A stretch of DNA of 64,000 bases, taken from assembly GCA_026417735.1 (NCBI GenBank), contig JAOACR010000014.1, positions 1 through 64,000 on the forward strand, in the 5' to 3' direction. The position numbers and the translations under genes were made by a program. This document shows positions 34,801 through 41,667 of the stretch, piece by piece. Every line of letters begins with the position of its first letter. Positions within the stretch are counted from its first letter, which is position 1. Source of the DNA: Kiritimatiellia bacterium. Its GTDB lineage: Bacteria > Verrucomicrobiota > Kiritimatiellia > PWTM01. The notes under the pieces were generated by a model that worked only from the letters and a program-made list of their open reading frames with translations, made no database searches and was not told where the DNA came from.

Positions 34801-36119
34801 GCTGGGCGCTCACCGATGACCCTGCCGTGCCGTTGAAATGGCCGTTCCCCGCCGGCTCGTCCGTGCCCGGCCGCGGCTTCCTCGTCGTCTGGCTGGACGG
34901 CCAACCGACCCAGTCCGTTGCGGGTGTACCCCACACCTCGTTCCGAATCGGCGGATCGACCGGCGTCGTCGCGCTCGTGTGGGCGGGCTCCAACCGCGTG
35001 GCCGTCGCCGATCACATTCGGTGGAGCGGCGTCCCGGCCGACCGTGCGTTTGGGTCGTGGCCCGACGGCGACCCGATCGCCCGCAAGCTGCTTCGCACGC
35101 CCACCCCCGCCGCGCCGAACGACGGCACCGCCCCCCCTCTCCAGCTCCGCATCAACGAGTATCTGGCCGACAACGTCGCCGCGTTCGCCGATCCGGCAGA
35201 CGGTCAGTTTGAGGACTGGTTCGAACTGTACAACCCGACCGACGACCCGATGGATCTGGGTGGTGCGTACCTGACCGACGATCTCTCCAACCCGACGAAG
35301 TACAGAATCCCCGCGGGCTTCTCAGTGCCAGCGCGCGGCTTTCTTCTGGTGTGGGCCGACAACGAACCTTCCCAGAACAACCTTTCGGTGCGTCCCGATC
35401 TACACGTGGGTTTTGCACTGAGCAAATCGGGCGAGGCCATCGCGCTCTACGACGCGGACCGCCGGCTCGTGGACTCCGTTGTGTTCGGCCCTCAGGTGAC
35501 CGATGTCACCGAGGGCCGCTATCCCGATGGCGGCCCGCTCGTGGGGCGGCTCCCACGCCCGACCCCCGGCGCCGCGAATGCCGCGCCGGTGACGAACACC
35601 CCTCCACGCCTGCGGCCGCTGCCCGTCCAAACGGTGTTCCGCGGAGCTGTGCTGCGGCTGACATTCGTCGCGGACGATGCGGACCTGCCCCCGCAGACTC
35701 TCACGTACGCGGTGGACGGTCTGCCGCCGCTCGCGCAGTTTGATGCTGACACCGGCGAGCTGGTGTGGGCAGTGCCGGCAGTCGGTGGAGTGGAATCCAT
35801 CCGTCTGGTCGCCCGCGTCACCGACTCGGGCACACCACCGCTGTCGGACGAACGCGAAGTGTTCGTGGTGGTGCTGCCGCTGCCAGAACTATCAGCGGCA
35901 GTGCCCGGCTCGCTCCCACCGGGCGCCGCGCCGCCCGGTTTCCGATTCGGCACGGTGCCGGGTCGCACCTATCAGATCGAATACACCGACTCGCTGTCGC
36001 CGGCGAACTGGCGCCCCTGGAGCTCGCTCTTCGTGGCGGAGGGCGAAACCGTGGAGTTTTACGACCCGGGCGTTGGTCGGCAGCGGTTTTACCGCGTCCG
36101 CGACGCCACCGCTCCCTGA
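28860..36119 (+). CDS. Giant secreted CotH-kinase/lamin-tail-domain exoprotein
   Basis: 2,419 residues from ATG 28860, which begins the signal peptide (KKAPSLLQPRYFAHAAAI). Approximate order: PA14-like domain 35-185, Ig-like 195-280, Big-type domain 280-365, lamin-tail domains at about 395, 560 and 685 (INEVMYHPITEDDLDEFIEL is one), a jelly roll 860-1000, a CotH-like kinase domain 1150-1500 (RGFNGPTGSAWCDYSLEMPK, LLMWDIDFIFA), a fourth lamin-tail domain at 1590, a jelly roll 1755-1920, lamin-tail domains five and six at 1940 and 2090, a cadherin-like Ig domain 2245-2340 and a terminal module GRTYQIEYTDSLSPANW...RQRFYRVR common in Verrucomicrobiota surface proteins. CotH domains phosphorylate proteins in Bacillus spores; here the target is unknown. 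A GTG at 28806 is an alternative start. Confidence 0.9.
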   Translation: MKKAPSLLQPRYFAHAAAIVLGVSAAAQVPTTGVFREVFTDLAGSSVWNLTNMPVYPLGPTLEGFLPHFESPTNWADNYGQRLRALLLPPTSGLYRFAIASDDASVLYLSPTTNEAQKIPIASVSGWTNFRQFDKETNQWSSLISLTNGFAYYIEAIQKEGTGGDNLTVMWVRPGGVTNIPIPGAVLRPVGMTPPVITSQPPASLVMMAGDQSEFAVAVSRQLNTGYRWQRNETDIPGATFSSYWFGPVSPTNNQDRLRCIVTNLHGATTTRTCVVTVVPDNVPPTITASRMVGPRHIEIWFSEPVNVDSATWVVEGGTPTTVRQSGDRRSVLIALAAPAPTGVTVRVSGVRDLAEPPNTIAANTPAASVFGPGPTPLELLLGGREIAGPSSRRTPIAITEIHYNPPDRADGRDVEFIELYNSVEWPWDISGYRLGGEISFTFPPGTVISGRSYRVVAKVPADVQAVYGLAAVDGPYDGRLSNGGGDLRLYGRLGELLLEMEYDDEAPWPAAADGAGHSLVLARPSYGERDPRAWSSSTLFGGSPGGGDPVATQSWRGVLINEWLAHTDDPQQDFIELYNATTQAVSLAGFWLSDDPSTNKFRIPEGTVIPAGGHLVWTQSQLGFALDAAGEFVVLRAPDGATVVDMVAFGPSANGVGSGRVPDGAPDWCELAALTPGAPNAGRRLRPVVINEVMYHPITEDDLDEFIELHNWSDQPVNVGGWRIRGGISFNIPTGIVIPAGGHLVIAADAARLRQRCSWLNTTNCVGNFAGRLSDRTDTIRLQMPEDLIATNAAGQWTTNRVYVMVNEVTYWDGGQWGRWSDGGGSSLELTDPRADNRRPAAWADSDESQTCGWVTIEHTGVLDHGHSSYSANELHLMALGAGEYDVDNVQVLNASGQNLITNGTFTTGAEGWTLRGSHQDSTWRADAGESGGGLRLIASWRGDPGVNRAGAKLTATLATGTVATLRARVRWRAGHPEVLLRLRGNWLEATGPLLTTQVFGTPGRPNSRRTTNSPPQIWNVTHRPILPATNQPVEVWAQVDDPDGFFMPRLVYRLDGAPVRSVVPMEPRRGGYFVGSIPPPGGTTAVTFYVEVEDAAAAGSYRRFPANAPANEGLIRWGETNLAGTFAHYRLWITEATRRIWTDRDKNSNHPLPGTFVYNADRVIYDMRCMYSGSPFHTRGFNGPTGSAWCDYSLEMPKDQRLLNATDFVLQMVSDDGTRLRQQVGYWAAEQLGVPYLHRRYHHLSVNGVRRTPLSEDSQQPAGDVVEEFYPNDDRGPLYKIEDWFEFQDDGLTFANVNATLGDFRTAGGVRKTARYRWNWRPRAIRGTANDFSQLFTLVDAVNATSPYPYEAVVPATLDVREWMRVFAFERVFRNYDSYGFQRGKNMYAYKPAQSPWQLLMWDIDFIFATSSTNEPLFGSENDPAMARLKSYPPFQRLFWAAVKELLDGPFREEVLGPQMQMRYSALVSNGATPSAYSSLLTFVRDRRAYVLQQLASVQSPFTVALPPIVSTNANFIELTGTAPVEADRITVNGVARTPEWLSMNQWRVYLPLAEGTNAMRIHAVDVRGSPITNAAVDRVIISGAATEPAVGNVVINEIMYQPVTSGAAFVELHNAATSTWYDLSRWVLRGVGLTIPDGTVLPPGGFAVFAANRAMFAQVYGAGVPVAAEYPGGLADEGETLALIRPGPTPAEDVIVDQVAYESRPPWPLEAAGLGASLQLRHPRLDRRRAGNWAATLGSTTATPAQTLVAMTNLWRYNTGGTNLGAGWIVPTYNDTGWSTGRALLYNDIAPMPAPTNTWLPLTNAAGDRIVTYYFRTPFVYTGNPADITLRMTTALDDGAIVYLNGTEALRIGMPDGPAAWTTLAARAVGHAVIEGPFDLPAELLVPGTNFVAVEVHQNATNSSDVAFGLALVAEPRSVAAATPGTTNAVLCSLTDVPPLWINELVVSNLTGHTDNAGQRDPWLELYNAHSNAIPLDGWALTDDPAVPLKWPFPAGSSVPGRGFLVVWLDGQPTQSVAGVPHTSFRIGGSTGVVALVWAGSNRVAVADHIRWSGVPADRAFGSWPDGDPIARKLLRTPTPAAPNDGTAPPLQLRINEYLADNVAAFADPADGQFEDWFELYNPTDDPMDLGGAYLTDDLSNPTKYRIPAGFSVPARGFLLVWADNEPSQNNLSVRPDLHVGFALSKSGEAIALYDADRRLVDSVVFGPQVTDVTEGRYPDGGPLVGRLPRPTPGAANAAPVTNTPPRLRPLPVQTVFRGAVLRLTFVADDADLPPQTLTYAVDGLPPLAQFDADTGELVWAVPAVGGVESIRLVARVTDSGTPPLSDEREVFVVVLPLPELSAAVPGSLPPGAAPPGFRFGTVPGRTYQIEYTDSLSPANWRPWSSLFVAEGETVEFYDPGVGRQRFYRVRDATAP

Positions 36120-36215
36120 GCGCCGGCCCATCCCGCGCTCGACAAGCGCATCGGGGAGGGGCAAAATGCCGCCGTTCCATCTGCGGTAGTTGAAGCCGAG
36201 GGAAAGGTGCACAGC

Positions 36216-37013
36216 ATGCAGAAGATCATCCTGAGCCTGTCGCTGGGGGCCGCCGTCGCCATCGCCGTCGCGCAGCAGCCCGGTGCGACCAACGTGTTGC
36301 CCCACGTGGTGGACCAGACGATCGCCGCGGAACTGCTTCGGGGCGCAGTCGCCAATCAGTCCCTCAATGTGCTGGTCCAAAGTCCGGACCTTCAACGCAA
36401 CTACGTCATCGGTGTGATCGAACAAGAGCTCGTGCAGGAGGCCGCCCGGCGGGGTCTGCAGGAACGGCTCGACGTACAGCGCGCTCTGATGCAAAGCCGC
36501 TACCAGATCCTCATCCAAGCGCTGCAGCAGGATGTCATGCGGCGCGTTCCACCACCCGCGGATGCGGAAGTGCAGGCCGCCTATCGCAAGGACAAGGATC
36601 GCTGGGTGATGCCGGAAGCGTATCGGCTCCTGATCTTCGCGGCCGACGACACCAACACCAACGCGGTCGCCGCGCTGCGCGCAGCCGCCGGCACAACCCC
36701 GCCGAACGCGGAGCGACTCACCGCCGCCGGCGCCCGCCCGCTGCTGCCCCCCGCCGCCGGGGAGATCTGGGTGACCGAGCGCGACATCGTGCCCGAAGTC
36801 TGGAAGGCGCTGCCCTCGCTGCGCGATGGCGAGTCGCGGACGTTCGGCGTACAAAACAGCGTATGGCTCGTCCACCGCATCGCCTACCGCAAGAGCGGGC
36901 CGATGACCTTCGAACAGGCGAGGGATGCGATTCGCGCCGAACTGTTGCAGCAGCGGCAGCGGCAGGAATGGGAGGCGTTCCTGGATGCCCGCCGCCGCGC
37001 GCTCGGGCTCTGA
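36216..37013 (+). CDS. Periplasmic peptidyl-prolyl isomerase-like chaperone (PpiC/SurA type)
   Basis: 265 residues with a signal peptide (KIILSLSLGAAVAIAVA). The N-terminal half is helical (IGVIEQELVQEAARRGLQER, ALMQSRYQILIQALQQDVMR), like SurA/PrsA chaperone domains. The segment from about residue 125, starting EVQAAYRKDKDRWVMPEAYR, leads into a parvulin-like region with ALPSLRDGESRTFGVQNSVW and WLVHRIAYR and ends in a basic helix. The parvulin domain is shortened and its catalytic His residues are not obvious, so it may be a chaperone without isomerase activity. AGG lies eight bases before ATG 36216. It ends 16 bases before the pheS start. Confidence 0.7.
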   Translation: MQKIILSLSLGAAVAIAVAQQPGATNVLPHVVDQTIAAELLRGAVANQSLNVLVQSPDLQRNYVIGVIEQELVQEAARRGLQERLDVQRALMQSRYQILIQALQQDVMRRVPPPADAEVQAAYRKDKDRWVMPEAYRLLIFAADDTNTNAVAALRAAAGTTPPNAERLTAAGARPLLPPAAGEIWVTERDIVPEVWKALPSLRDGESRTFGVQNSVWLVHRIAYRKSGPMTFEQARDAIRAELLQQRQRQEWEAFLDARRRALGL

Positions 37014-37029
37014 ACCGACCGACCGGCCG

Positions 37030-38070
37030 GTGAGCGACACCCCCGATTCCGCCCCCACCGTCACCGAGGTCGCGCAGAGGACGGCGGCCGCCGTAGCGGA
37101 AATCAGCGCGGCGCAGGACCTCACCGCGCTCGAGGCGCTTCGCATCCGATACCTGGGGCGCAAAGGCCTCGTGCCCGCGCTAATGGACCGGCTGCGCGAA
37201 CTGCCGGCCGAACAGCGCCGGGAGTACGGACGGGCAGTGAACGCACTGAAGGATGCGGTTGCGCAAGCCGTGGCCGAACGGAAGGCCACACTCGAGCGCG
37301 CCGCCGCACAGCACCCCCGCGCCGACGTCGACTGGACGCTGCCCGGCGAATGGCGCGGCCTCGGCCGGCTGCACCCCGTCACCCAGATCATCGAGCGGTC
37401 GGTCCAGATTTTTCGATCGCTCGGTTTCACCGTCGCGACGGGACCGGACGTTGAAACCGTGTACAACAACTTCGATGCGCTCAATACGCCGCCTGACCAT
37501 CCCTCGCGCGACCCCCAGGACACGTTCTACCTTGACAATGGTGACCTGCTGCGCTGCCACACCTCGCCGGTGCAGGTGCGCTACATGATGTCGCGCCCGC
37601 CGCCGGTGCGAATCGTCGCGCCGGGACGCTGCTACCGGCGGGACACTCCCGACGCGACCCACAGCGCGAACTTTCATCAGATCGAGGGTCTCTATGTGGA
37701 CCGCGCGGTCTCGCTCGCCGACCTAAAAGGCGACCTCTCCTACTTTGCGCGCGAGCTGATGGGGCCGGACGTACGCGTACGATTTCGCCCCCATTTCTTC
37801 CCGTTCACCGAGCCGAGCGTCGAGGTGGACTTCTCCTGCCACGCCTGCCGCGGCAGCGGTTGCCGGATCTGTAAGCAGAGCGGATGGATCGAGATCGCGG
37901 GCGCGGGCATGGTGCATCCAAACGTGTTCCGCGCAGTGGGCTATGACCCAGAGGAGGTCAGCGGCTACGCGTTCGGGATGGGCATCGAGCGCATCGCGAT
38001 GATCCTGTTCGGCATTCCCGATATCCGCCTCCTCTACGAGAACGATCTTCGTTACCTCTCGCAGTTCTGA
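37030..38070 (+). CDS. pheS: Phenylalanine--tRNA ligase alpha subunit
   Basis: 346 residues with the N-terminal coiled coil (ALEALRIRYLGRKGLVPALM) and class II catalytic core. Motif 2 includes VRIVAPGRCYRRDTPDATHS and FHQIEGLYVD. The zinc-like CHACRGSGCRICKQSGWIEI segment is characteristic of many bacterial PheS. Motif 3 reads GYAFGMGIERIAMILFGIPD. The enzyme charges tRNA-Phe as an alpha2-beta2 tetramer with PheT, which is not adjacent here; exbB follows instead. The GTG at 37030 is the best start by length (family about 330-350), though its ribosome-binding site is weak; an upstream in-frame start at 36925 lies within the preceding gene. Confidence 0.95.
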   Translation: MSDTPDSAPTVTEVAQRTAAAVAEISAAQDLTALEALRIRYLGRKGLVPALMDRLRELPAEQRREYGRAVNALKDAVAQAVAERKATLERAAAQHPRADVDWTLPGEWRGLGRLHPVTQIIERSVQIFRSLGFTVATGPDVETVYNNFDALNTPPDHPSRDPQDTFYLDNGDLLRCHTSPVQVRYMMSRPPPVRIVAPGRCYRRDTPDATHSANFHQIEGLYVDRAVSLADLKGDLSYFARELMGPDVRVRFRPHFFPFTEPSVEVDFSCHACRGSGCRICKQSGWIEIAGAGMVHPNVFRAVGYDPEEVSGYAFGMGIERIAMILFGIPDIRLLYENDLRYLSQF

Positions 38071-38108
38071 GCTGGCGCGGCGCCCCGCTCGTGGCTGGCG
38101 ACAACCGG

Positions 38109-38138
38109 TTGGAGTTTTCCCGGGTCGCACGATATGCT
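38109..38138 (+). promoter_or_regulatory. Candidate promoter of the exbB-exbD-TPR operon
   Basis: TTGGAG (38109-38114) and TATGCT (38133-38138) are 18 bases apart, about 50 bases before the exbB start. It allows transcription independent of pheS. Confidence 0.4.
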
Positions 38139-38189
38139 TCGTTTTTGTGTGATGCGGCCCCGATGAGCGGGCCGCAAGGGGATAGCGCG

Positions 38190-38933
38190 ATGAATCAGGT
38201 CGTTTTGATCCGACGTTGTGTCTGGCTCGCCGTCGCGACACTGTCCGTCGCCGCGCTCGCCGACGAGCCGACCGCTACGGACGCCGCGACGCGGATGATG
38301 ACGCTGCGCGAGATCCTCGAGGCCGGCGGTGCGCTGATGTATGTGCTCGGCGCGCTCTCGGTCGCCGCGCTCGCGTCGATCCTGTACCTCGCGGTGACGC
38401 TGCGCCCAGCCGCGGTCGCGCCGGCGGATCTGCTGCATGACCTGCGCGAAATGCTCGGCGCGGGCCGCCGCGAAGAAGCGCGGCTGGCCTGCCGCCGAAG
38501 CCGCTCCGCACTGGCCGCGATCGGCGAGACCGCGCTCACCTGGCTGCAGCGTAACGAGGGCGGCGACCCGGCGATGTTGAAGGAGGTGATGGAAGGAGAG
38601 GGCAGCCGCCAGGCCGCGCTGCTGCAAAACTCGACCCAGTACCTGCACGACATCGCGGTGATCGCGCCGATGGTCGGCCTGCTGGGCACGGTGATCGGCA
38701 TGTTGCGCGCGTTCAACGCGGTCGCGCTGGACCTCGCGCGCGCGCGCCCCATGACGCTCGCCGCCGGCGTTGCGCAGGCGCTGATCACCACCGCCGCCGG
38801 CCTCATCGTCGGCATTCCCGCGATGGCCTTCTACTCCTACTTCCGCGGCCGCGTCGCGAAGCTCACCGCCCAGCTCGAGACCGCCGCCGCGGACCTGCTG
38901 GCGATTCTGTCACCGGAGCGGAGGACCCGATGA
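38190..38933 (+). CDS. exbB: ExbB/TolQ/MotA-family proton channel protein
   Basis: 247 residues from ATG 38190, with AAGGGGA seven bases upstream. A cleavable-looking leader (WLAVATLSVAALADE) is followed by three membrane segments: GGALMYVLGALSVAALASIL, then IAVIAPMVGLLGTVIGMLRA and ITTAAGLIVGIPAMAFYSYF. The second and third carry the conserved Gly/Thr pattern of ExbB/TolQ channels. With ExbD it converts proton-motive force to mechanical work on a periplasmic partner. The stop overlaps exbD as ATGA. No TonB or Tol-Pal gene follows; a TPR protein takes that position. Confidence 0.92.
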   Translation: MNQVVLIRRCVWLAVATLSVAALADEPTATDAATRMMTLREILEAGGALMYVLGALSVAALASILYLAVTLRPAAVAPADLLHDLREMLGAGRREEARLACRRSRSALAAIGETALTWLQRNEGGDPAMLKEVMEGEGSRQAALLQNSTQYLHDIAVIAPMVGLLGTVIGMLRAFNAVALDLARARPMTLAAGVAQALITTAAGLIVGIPAMAFYSYFRGRVAKLTAQLETAAADLLAILSPERRTR

Positions 38934-39346
38934 ACTTCCACGCCCGGCTGCGGCCCGAACCAATCGGCTTCCAGCTCGCACCGATGATTGATGTCGTATT
39001 TCTGCTGCTCTGCTTTTTCATGACCAGCCAGTTGTTTGCGCAGTGGGAGACGGACGTTCCGCTCACGCTGCCCACCGCGCGCACCGGGGAGACCTCCCGC
39101 CGATTGCCCGGCGAGATCACCCTCAACATCACAGCGGACGGGCGGGTGATCGTGAACGCAAAACCGTACACCGATGAGGAGCTCGCCCGTATGCTGGAAC
39201 GGCTCGCCAAGCTGTATCCCGGCCAGCCCGTGGTGCTGCGCGCCGATCGCTCCACCCCCTACGAGCAGATCATCCGCGTGCTCGATCTGTGCCGTCAATC
39301 CGACATCTGGAATATCTCGTTCGCGACGCTGCCGCCGTCCCGTTGA
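38930..39346 (+). CDS. exbD: ExbD/TolR-family protein
   Basis: 138 residues. One N-terminal membrane helix with the family Asp is seen in LAPMIDVVFLLLCFFMTSQL, where Asp is the proton-carrying residue. The periplasmic domain has the usual ITLNITADGRVIVNAKPYTD and PVVLRADRSTPYEQIIRVLD segments. It works with ExbB as the stator or motor. The start overlaps exbB by four bases and the stop overlaps the next gene's TTG. Confidence 0.93.
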   Translation: MNFHARLRPEPIGFQLAPMIDVVFLLLCFFMTSQLFAQWETDVPLTLPTARTGETSRRLPGEITLNITADGRVIVNAKPYTDEELARMLERLAKLYPGQPVVLRADRSTPYEQIIRVLDLCRQSDIWNISFATLPPSR

Positions 39347-41652
39347 GCCCTCGCGCCCCTTGGGCGGCGACCCTCGCGATCGCGGCGCTGCTCGGCCTGG
39401 CGACCGGTGCCGGCCATTGCGCCACGCTCGAAGAGCAGCAGCAGTTCGCCGATGGTCTTTACGCACGCGGACTCTACGAACTGGCTCTGCGCGAGTACAT
39501 GGCGATTCTTCGCGTCGCACCGCAGTACTCCGCGCTGGACCAGGTGCTCTACCGTGTCGGCGAATGCTACCGCGAGCGCGGCAACGTCGCCGCCGCGGAC
39601 CTGTTCTACCGGCGCGTGATCGCCGAACATCCCAACAGCCCCTTCCGCGCGCGGGCGGAACTCCGCCGTGCAGAACTGTTCCTCGGCGAGCGACGACCCG
39701 CCGAGGCGATCCAGATGCTCCGCGAGCTGGTCGCGCGGGCTCCGCCACCCGAGATCGAAGCCGGCGCGCACTACTACATCGGGATCGCGGCCCGCATGAC
39801 CAACGGCCTCGCGGACGCGGAGGCCGAACTGCGCCAGGTGCTCGAGCGGTTTGCAAAAACGCCCTTCCATCCGCTCGCCGCAATGGAGCTGGCGGACCTC
39901 CGTCAGCGCGCCGGCGCGCCGCTCGATGAAGTGGCGCAGCTCTATCGCGAGGCGGCGGTTCATGCCGCTTCCAGTAACCTCGCCGCGGAGGCCTGGCAGC
40001 GGCTCGGCAACGCCGCGTATGCGGCCACGAACTACCCGCTGGCGGCGGAGGCCTACGGTCGCCTGCTCCAAGACCATCCCGGACATCCACGCGCGGCCGA
40101 GGCCTCGCTGCCCGCCGCCTGGTCGCTCTACCACGTCGGCCGGCCCGCCGACGCGCTCGCGCTCGCGGAGCGCGAAATCGCCGCGCGAGGCGAAACGGAG
40201 GAGTGGCTGTACCTAGCTGCAAATGCGCGCCGGGCGCTGCTGGACACGGATCGCGCAGTCGACACGTACGACGCGCTTGCCCGTCGGTTCCCCGCCAGCC
40301 GCCTCGCCGCGGCCGCGCGCTTTGAAAGCGCGCAGGCGCTCTTCCGCCAGCGCCGCTACGTGGAGGTGATCCGCCGTCTCGATCGCGCAGACTGGGAACC
40401 CGACCTGCGCGCAGAGGTGGACTGGATGCTCGCCGAATCGTACGCGCAGACCGGCTCGCCGGAGACCGCAATCCAGCACTACCGGCGCGTCGTCGAGGCG
40501 CAGCCCCCCTCCCCACGTGCGCCGGAGGCAATGTACCGGCTCGGCACGATGCTGGTGGAGCGCGGTGCGCGCGCGGAAGCCTCCGAGCTTCTGCGTGCGA
40601 TGGTGGCCCGATATCCCGATCACCCGATGGCGCCCGCCGCGCTGCTGACCTCGGGCTTCGCGCACGCCGCCGACGAACGGTGGGAGGAAGCGATCGTGGA
40701 CTGGGGCCGCGTGGAACGGTCCTGGACGAACTCTCCCCACGCGGAGGAAGCGCTCTTTCAGAAGGGTCTCGCGGAGCTGCGGCTGAAGCGCCACGCCGCC
40801 GCCACCGCATCGCTGCAGGCGCTGCTGCGCCGCTTTCCCTCCACCGAGCGCGCGGCAGAGGCGAACTACTGGCTGGCCGTCCTCGCCGACCAGTCCGGCG
40901 AAACGGCCGAGGCGGAAAACCGGCTCCGGCGCGTTTTGGAACTCGACCCGTCGCCGGATCTGCGCCGCAACGCGCGTTTTCTGCTCGCGCGCACGCTGCA
41001 GAAGCTGCGGCGCGACGCGGAGGCCGCCGACCTCTGGCAGGAGCTGCTCGCAACACCGTCGCGCGCAGAGATGCCCCCCGATCTGTTGGAATGGCTCGCG
41101 CTGTTCCGCCTCGAGCACCGCGCCTACTCGAACGCGCTCGCGGTCGCCGAAACGCTGCTCGCCGGTGCGCCAGACGACGCCTGGCGGCAAATCGGCGCTC
41201 ATCTGCTCGGACGCGCGCGCGAGGGGCTCGGCGACACGACGGGCGCGCTGGCGGCGTTCGAGCAGGCCGATCGTGGCGCACCGGTCACCCGCGCTCGCGT
41301 CGAAGCACTGCTCGCCGCCGCCCGTCTGCGGCTGGCCGCCGGCGAAACGGAACGCGCCGAGCACGCCGCCCGCCGCGCTGCGGAGTTCGCCTCCGACGAC
41401 CGCCTCGCCGAGCTGAAGGCGCGCGCGCTCCGCCTGCTCGGCGAAATTGCAGAAGCGCGCCGTGATCTCCCCTCCGCCGCCCGCTACTATCTCAGCGTCG
41501 CGATTCTCTACGACCACCCGGAGCTGTCGCCGGAGTGCCTCTGGCGCGCGGCCGCCCACCTCGCAACGCTCGGCGATACCAACGAGGCCGCTCGGCTGCG
41601 CGCGGAGCTCCGTCAGAGGTATCCCGACAGCAGCTACGCAAAACAGCGCTGA
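39343..41652 (+). CDS. Exported tetratricopeptide-repeat protein of the ExbBD operon
   Basis: 769 residues if the TTG at 39343, overlapping the exbD stop as TTGA, is the start. This gives a signal peptide WAATLAIAALLGLATGAGHC. A GTG at 39289 is possible but lies inside exbD. Almost the whole mature chain is TPR-like, from EEQQQFADGLYARGLYELAL to SPECLWRAAAHLATLGDTNE, about 17-20 repeats, including FYRRVIAEHPNSPFRARAEL-type YbgF/BamD motifs. In position it replaces TonB/Pal, so it is probably the periplasmic partner of this ExbBD motor, as reported for Myxococcus-type and PVC systems. Its cargo is unknown. Confidence 0.82.
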   Translation: MSPRAPWAATLAIAALLGLATGAGHCATLEEQQQFADGLYARGLYELALREYMAILRVAPQYSALDQVLYRVGECYRERGNVAAADLFYRRVIAEHPNSPFRARAELRRAELFLGERRPAEAIQMLRELVARAPPPEIEAGAHYYIGIAARMTNGLADAEAELRQVLERFAKTPFHPLAAMELADLRQRAGAPLDEVAQLYREAAVHAASSNLAAEAWQRLGNAAYAATNYPLAAEAYGRLLQDHPGHPRAAEASLPAAWSLYHVGRPADALALAEREIAARGETEEWLYLAANARRALLDTDRAVDTYDALARRFPASRLAAAARFESAQALFRQRRYVEVIRRLDRADWEPDLRAEVDWMLAESYAQTGSPETAIQHYRRVVEAQPPSPRAPEAMYRLGTMLVERGARAEASELLRAMVARYPDHPMAPAALLTSGFAHAADERWEEAIVDWGRVERSWTNSPHAEEALFQKGLAELRLKRHAAATASLQALLRRFPSTERAAEANYWLAVLADQSGETAEAENRLRRVLELDPSPDLRRNARFLLARTLQKLRRDAEAADLWQELLATPSRAEMPPDLLEWLALFRLEHRAYSNALAVAETLLAGAPDDAWRQIGAHLLGRAREGLGDTTGALAAFEQADRGAPVTRARVEALLAAARLRLAAGETERAEHAARRAAEFASDDRLAELKARALRLLGEIAEARRDLPSAARYYLSVAILYDHPELSPECLWRAAAHLATLGDTNEAARLRAELRQRYPDSSYAKQR

Positions 41653-41667
41653 CCAACCCCCGCGCGT

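Noticed and set aside
31800-35015. Antisense open frame of 1,071 codons
   Set aside because: It lies wholly inside the giant CotH/lamin-tail gene in another frame, and its composition is typical of a shadow.
38837-41281. Antisense open frame of 814 codons
   Set aside because: It is opposite the exbD and TPR genes and is Arg/Ala/Pro-rich low complexity without domains.
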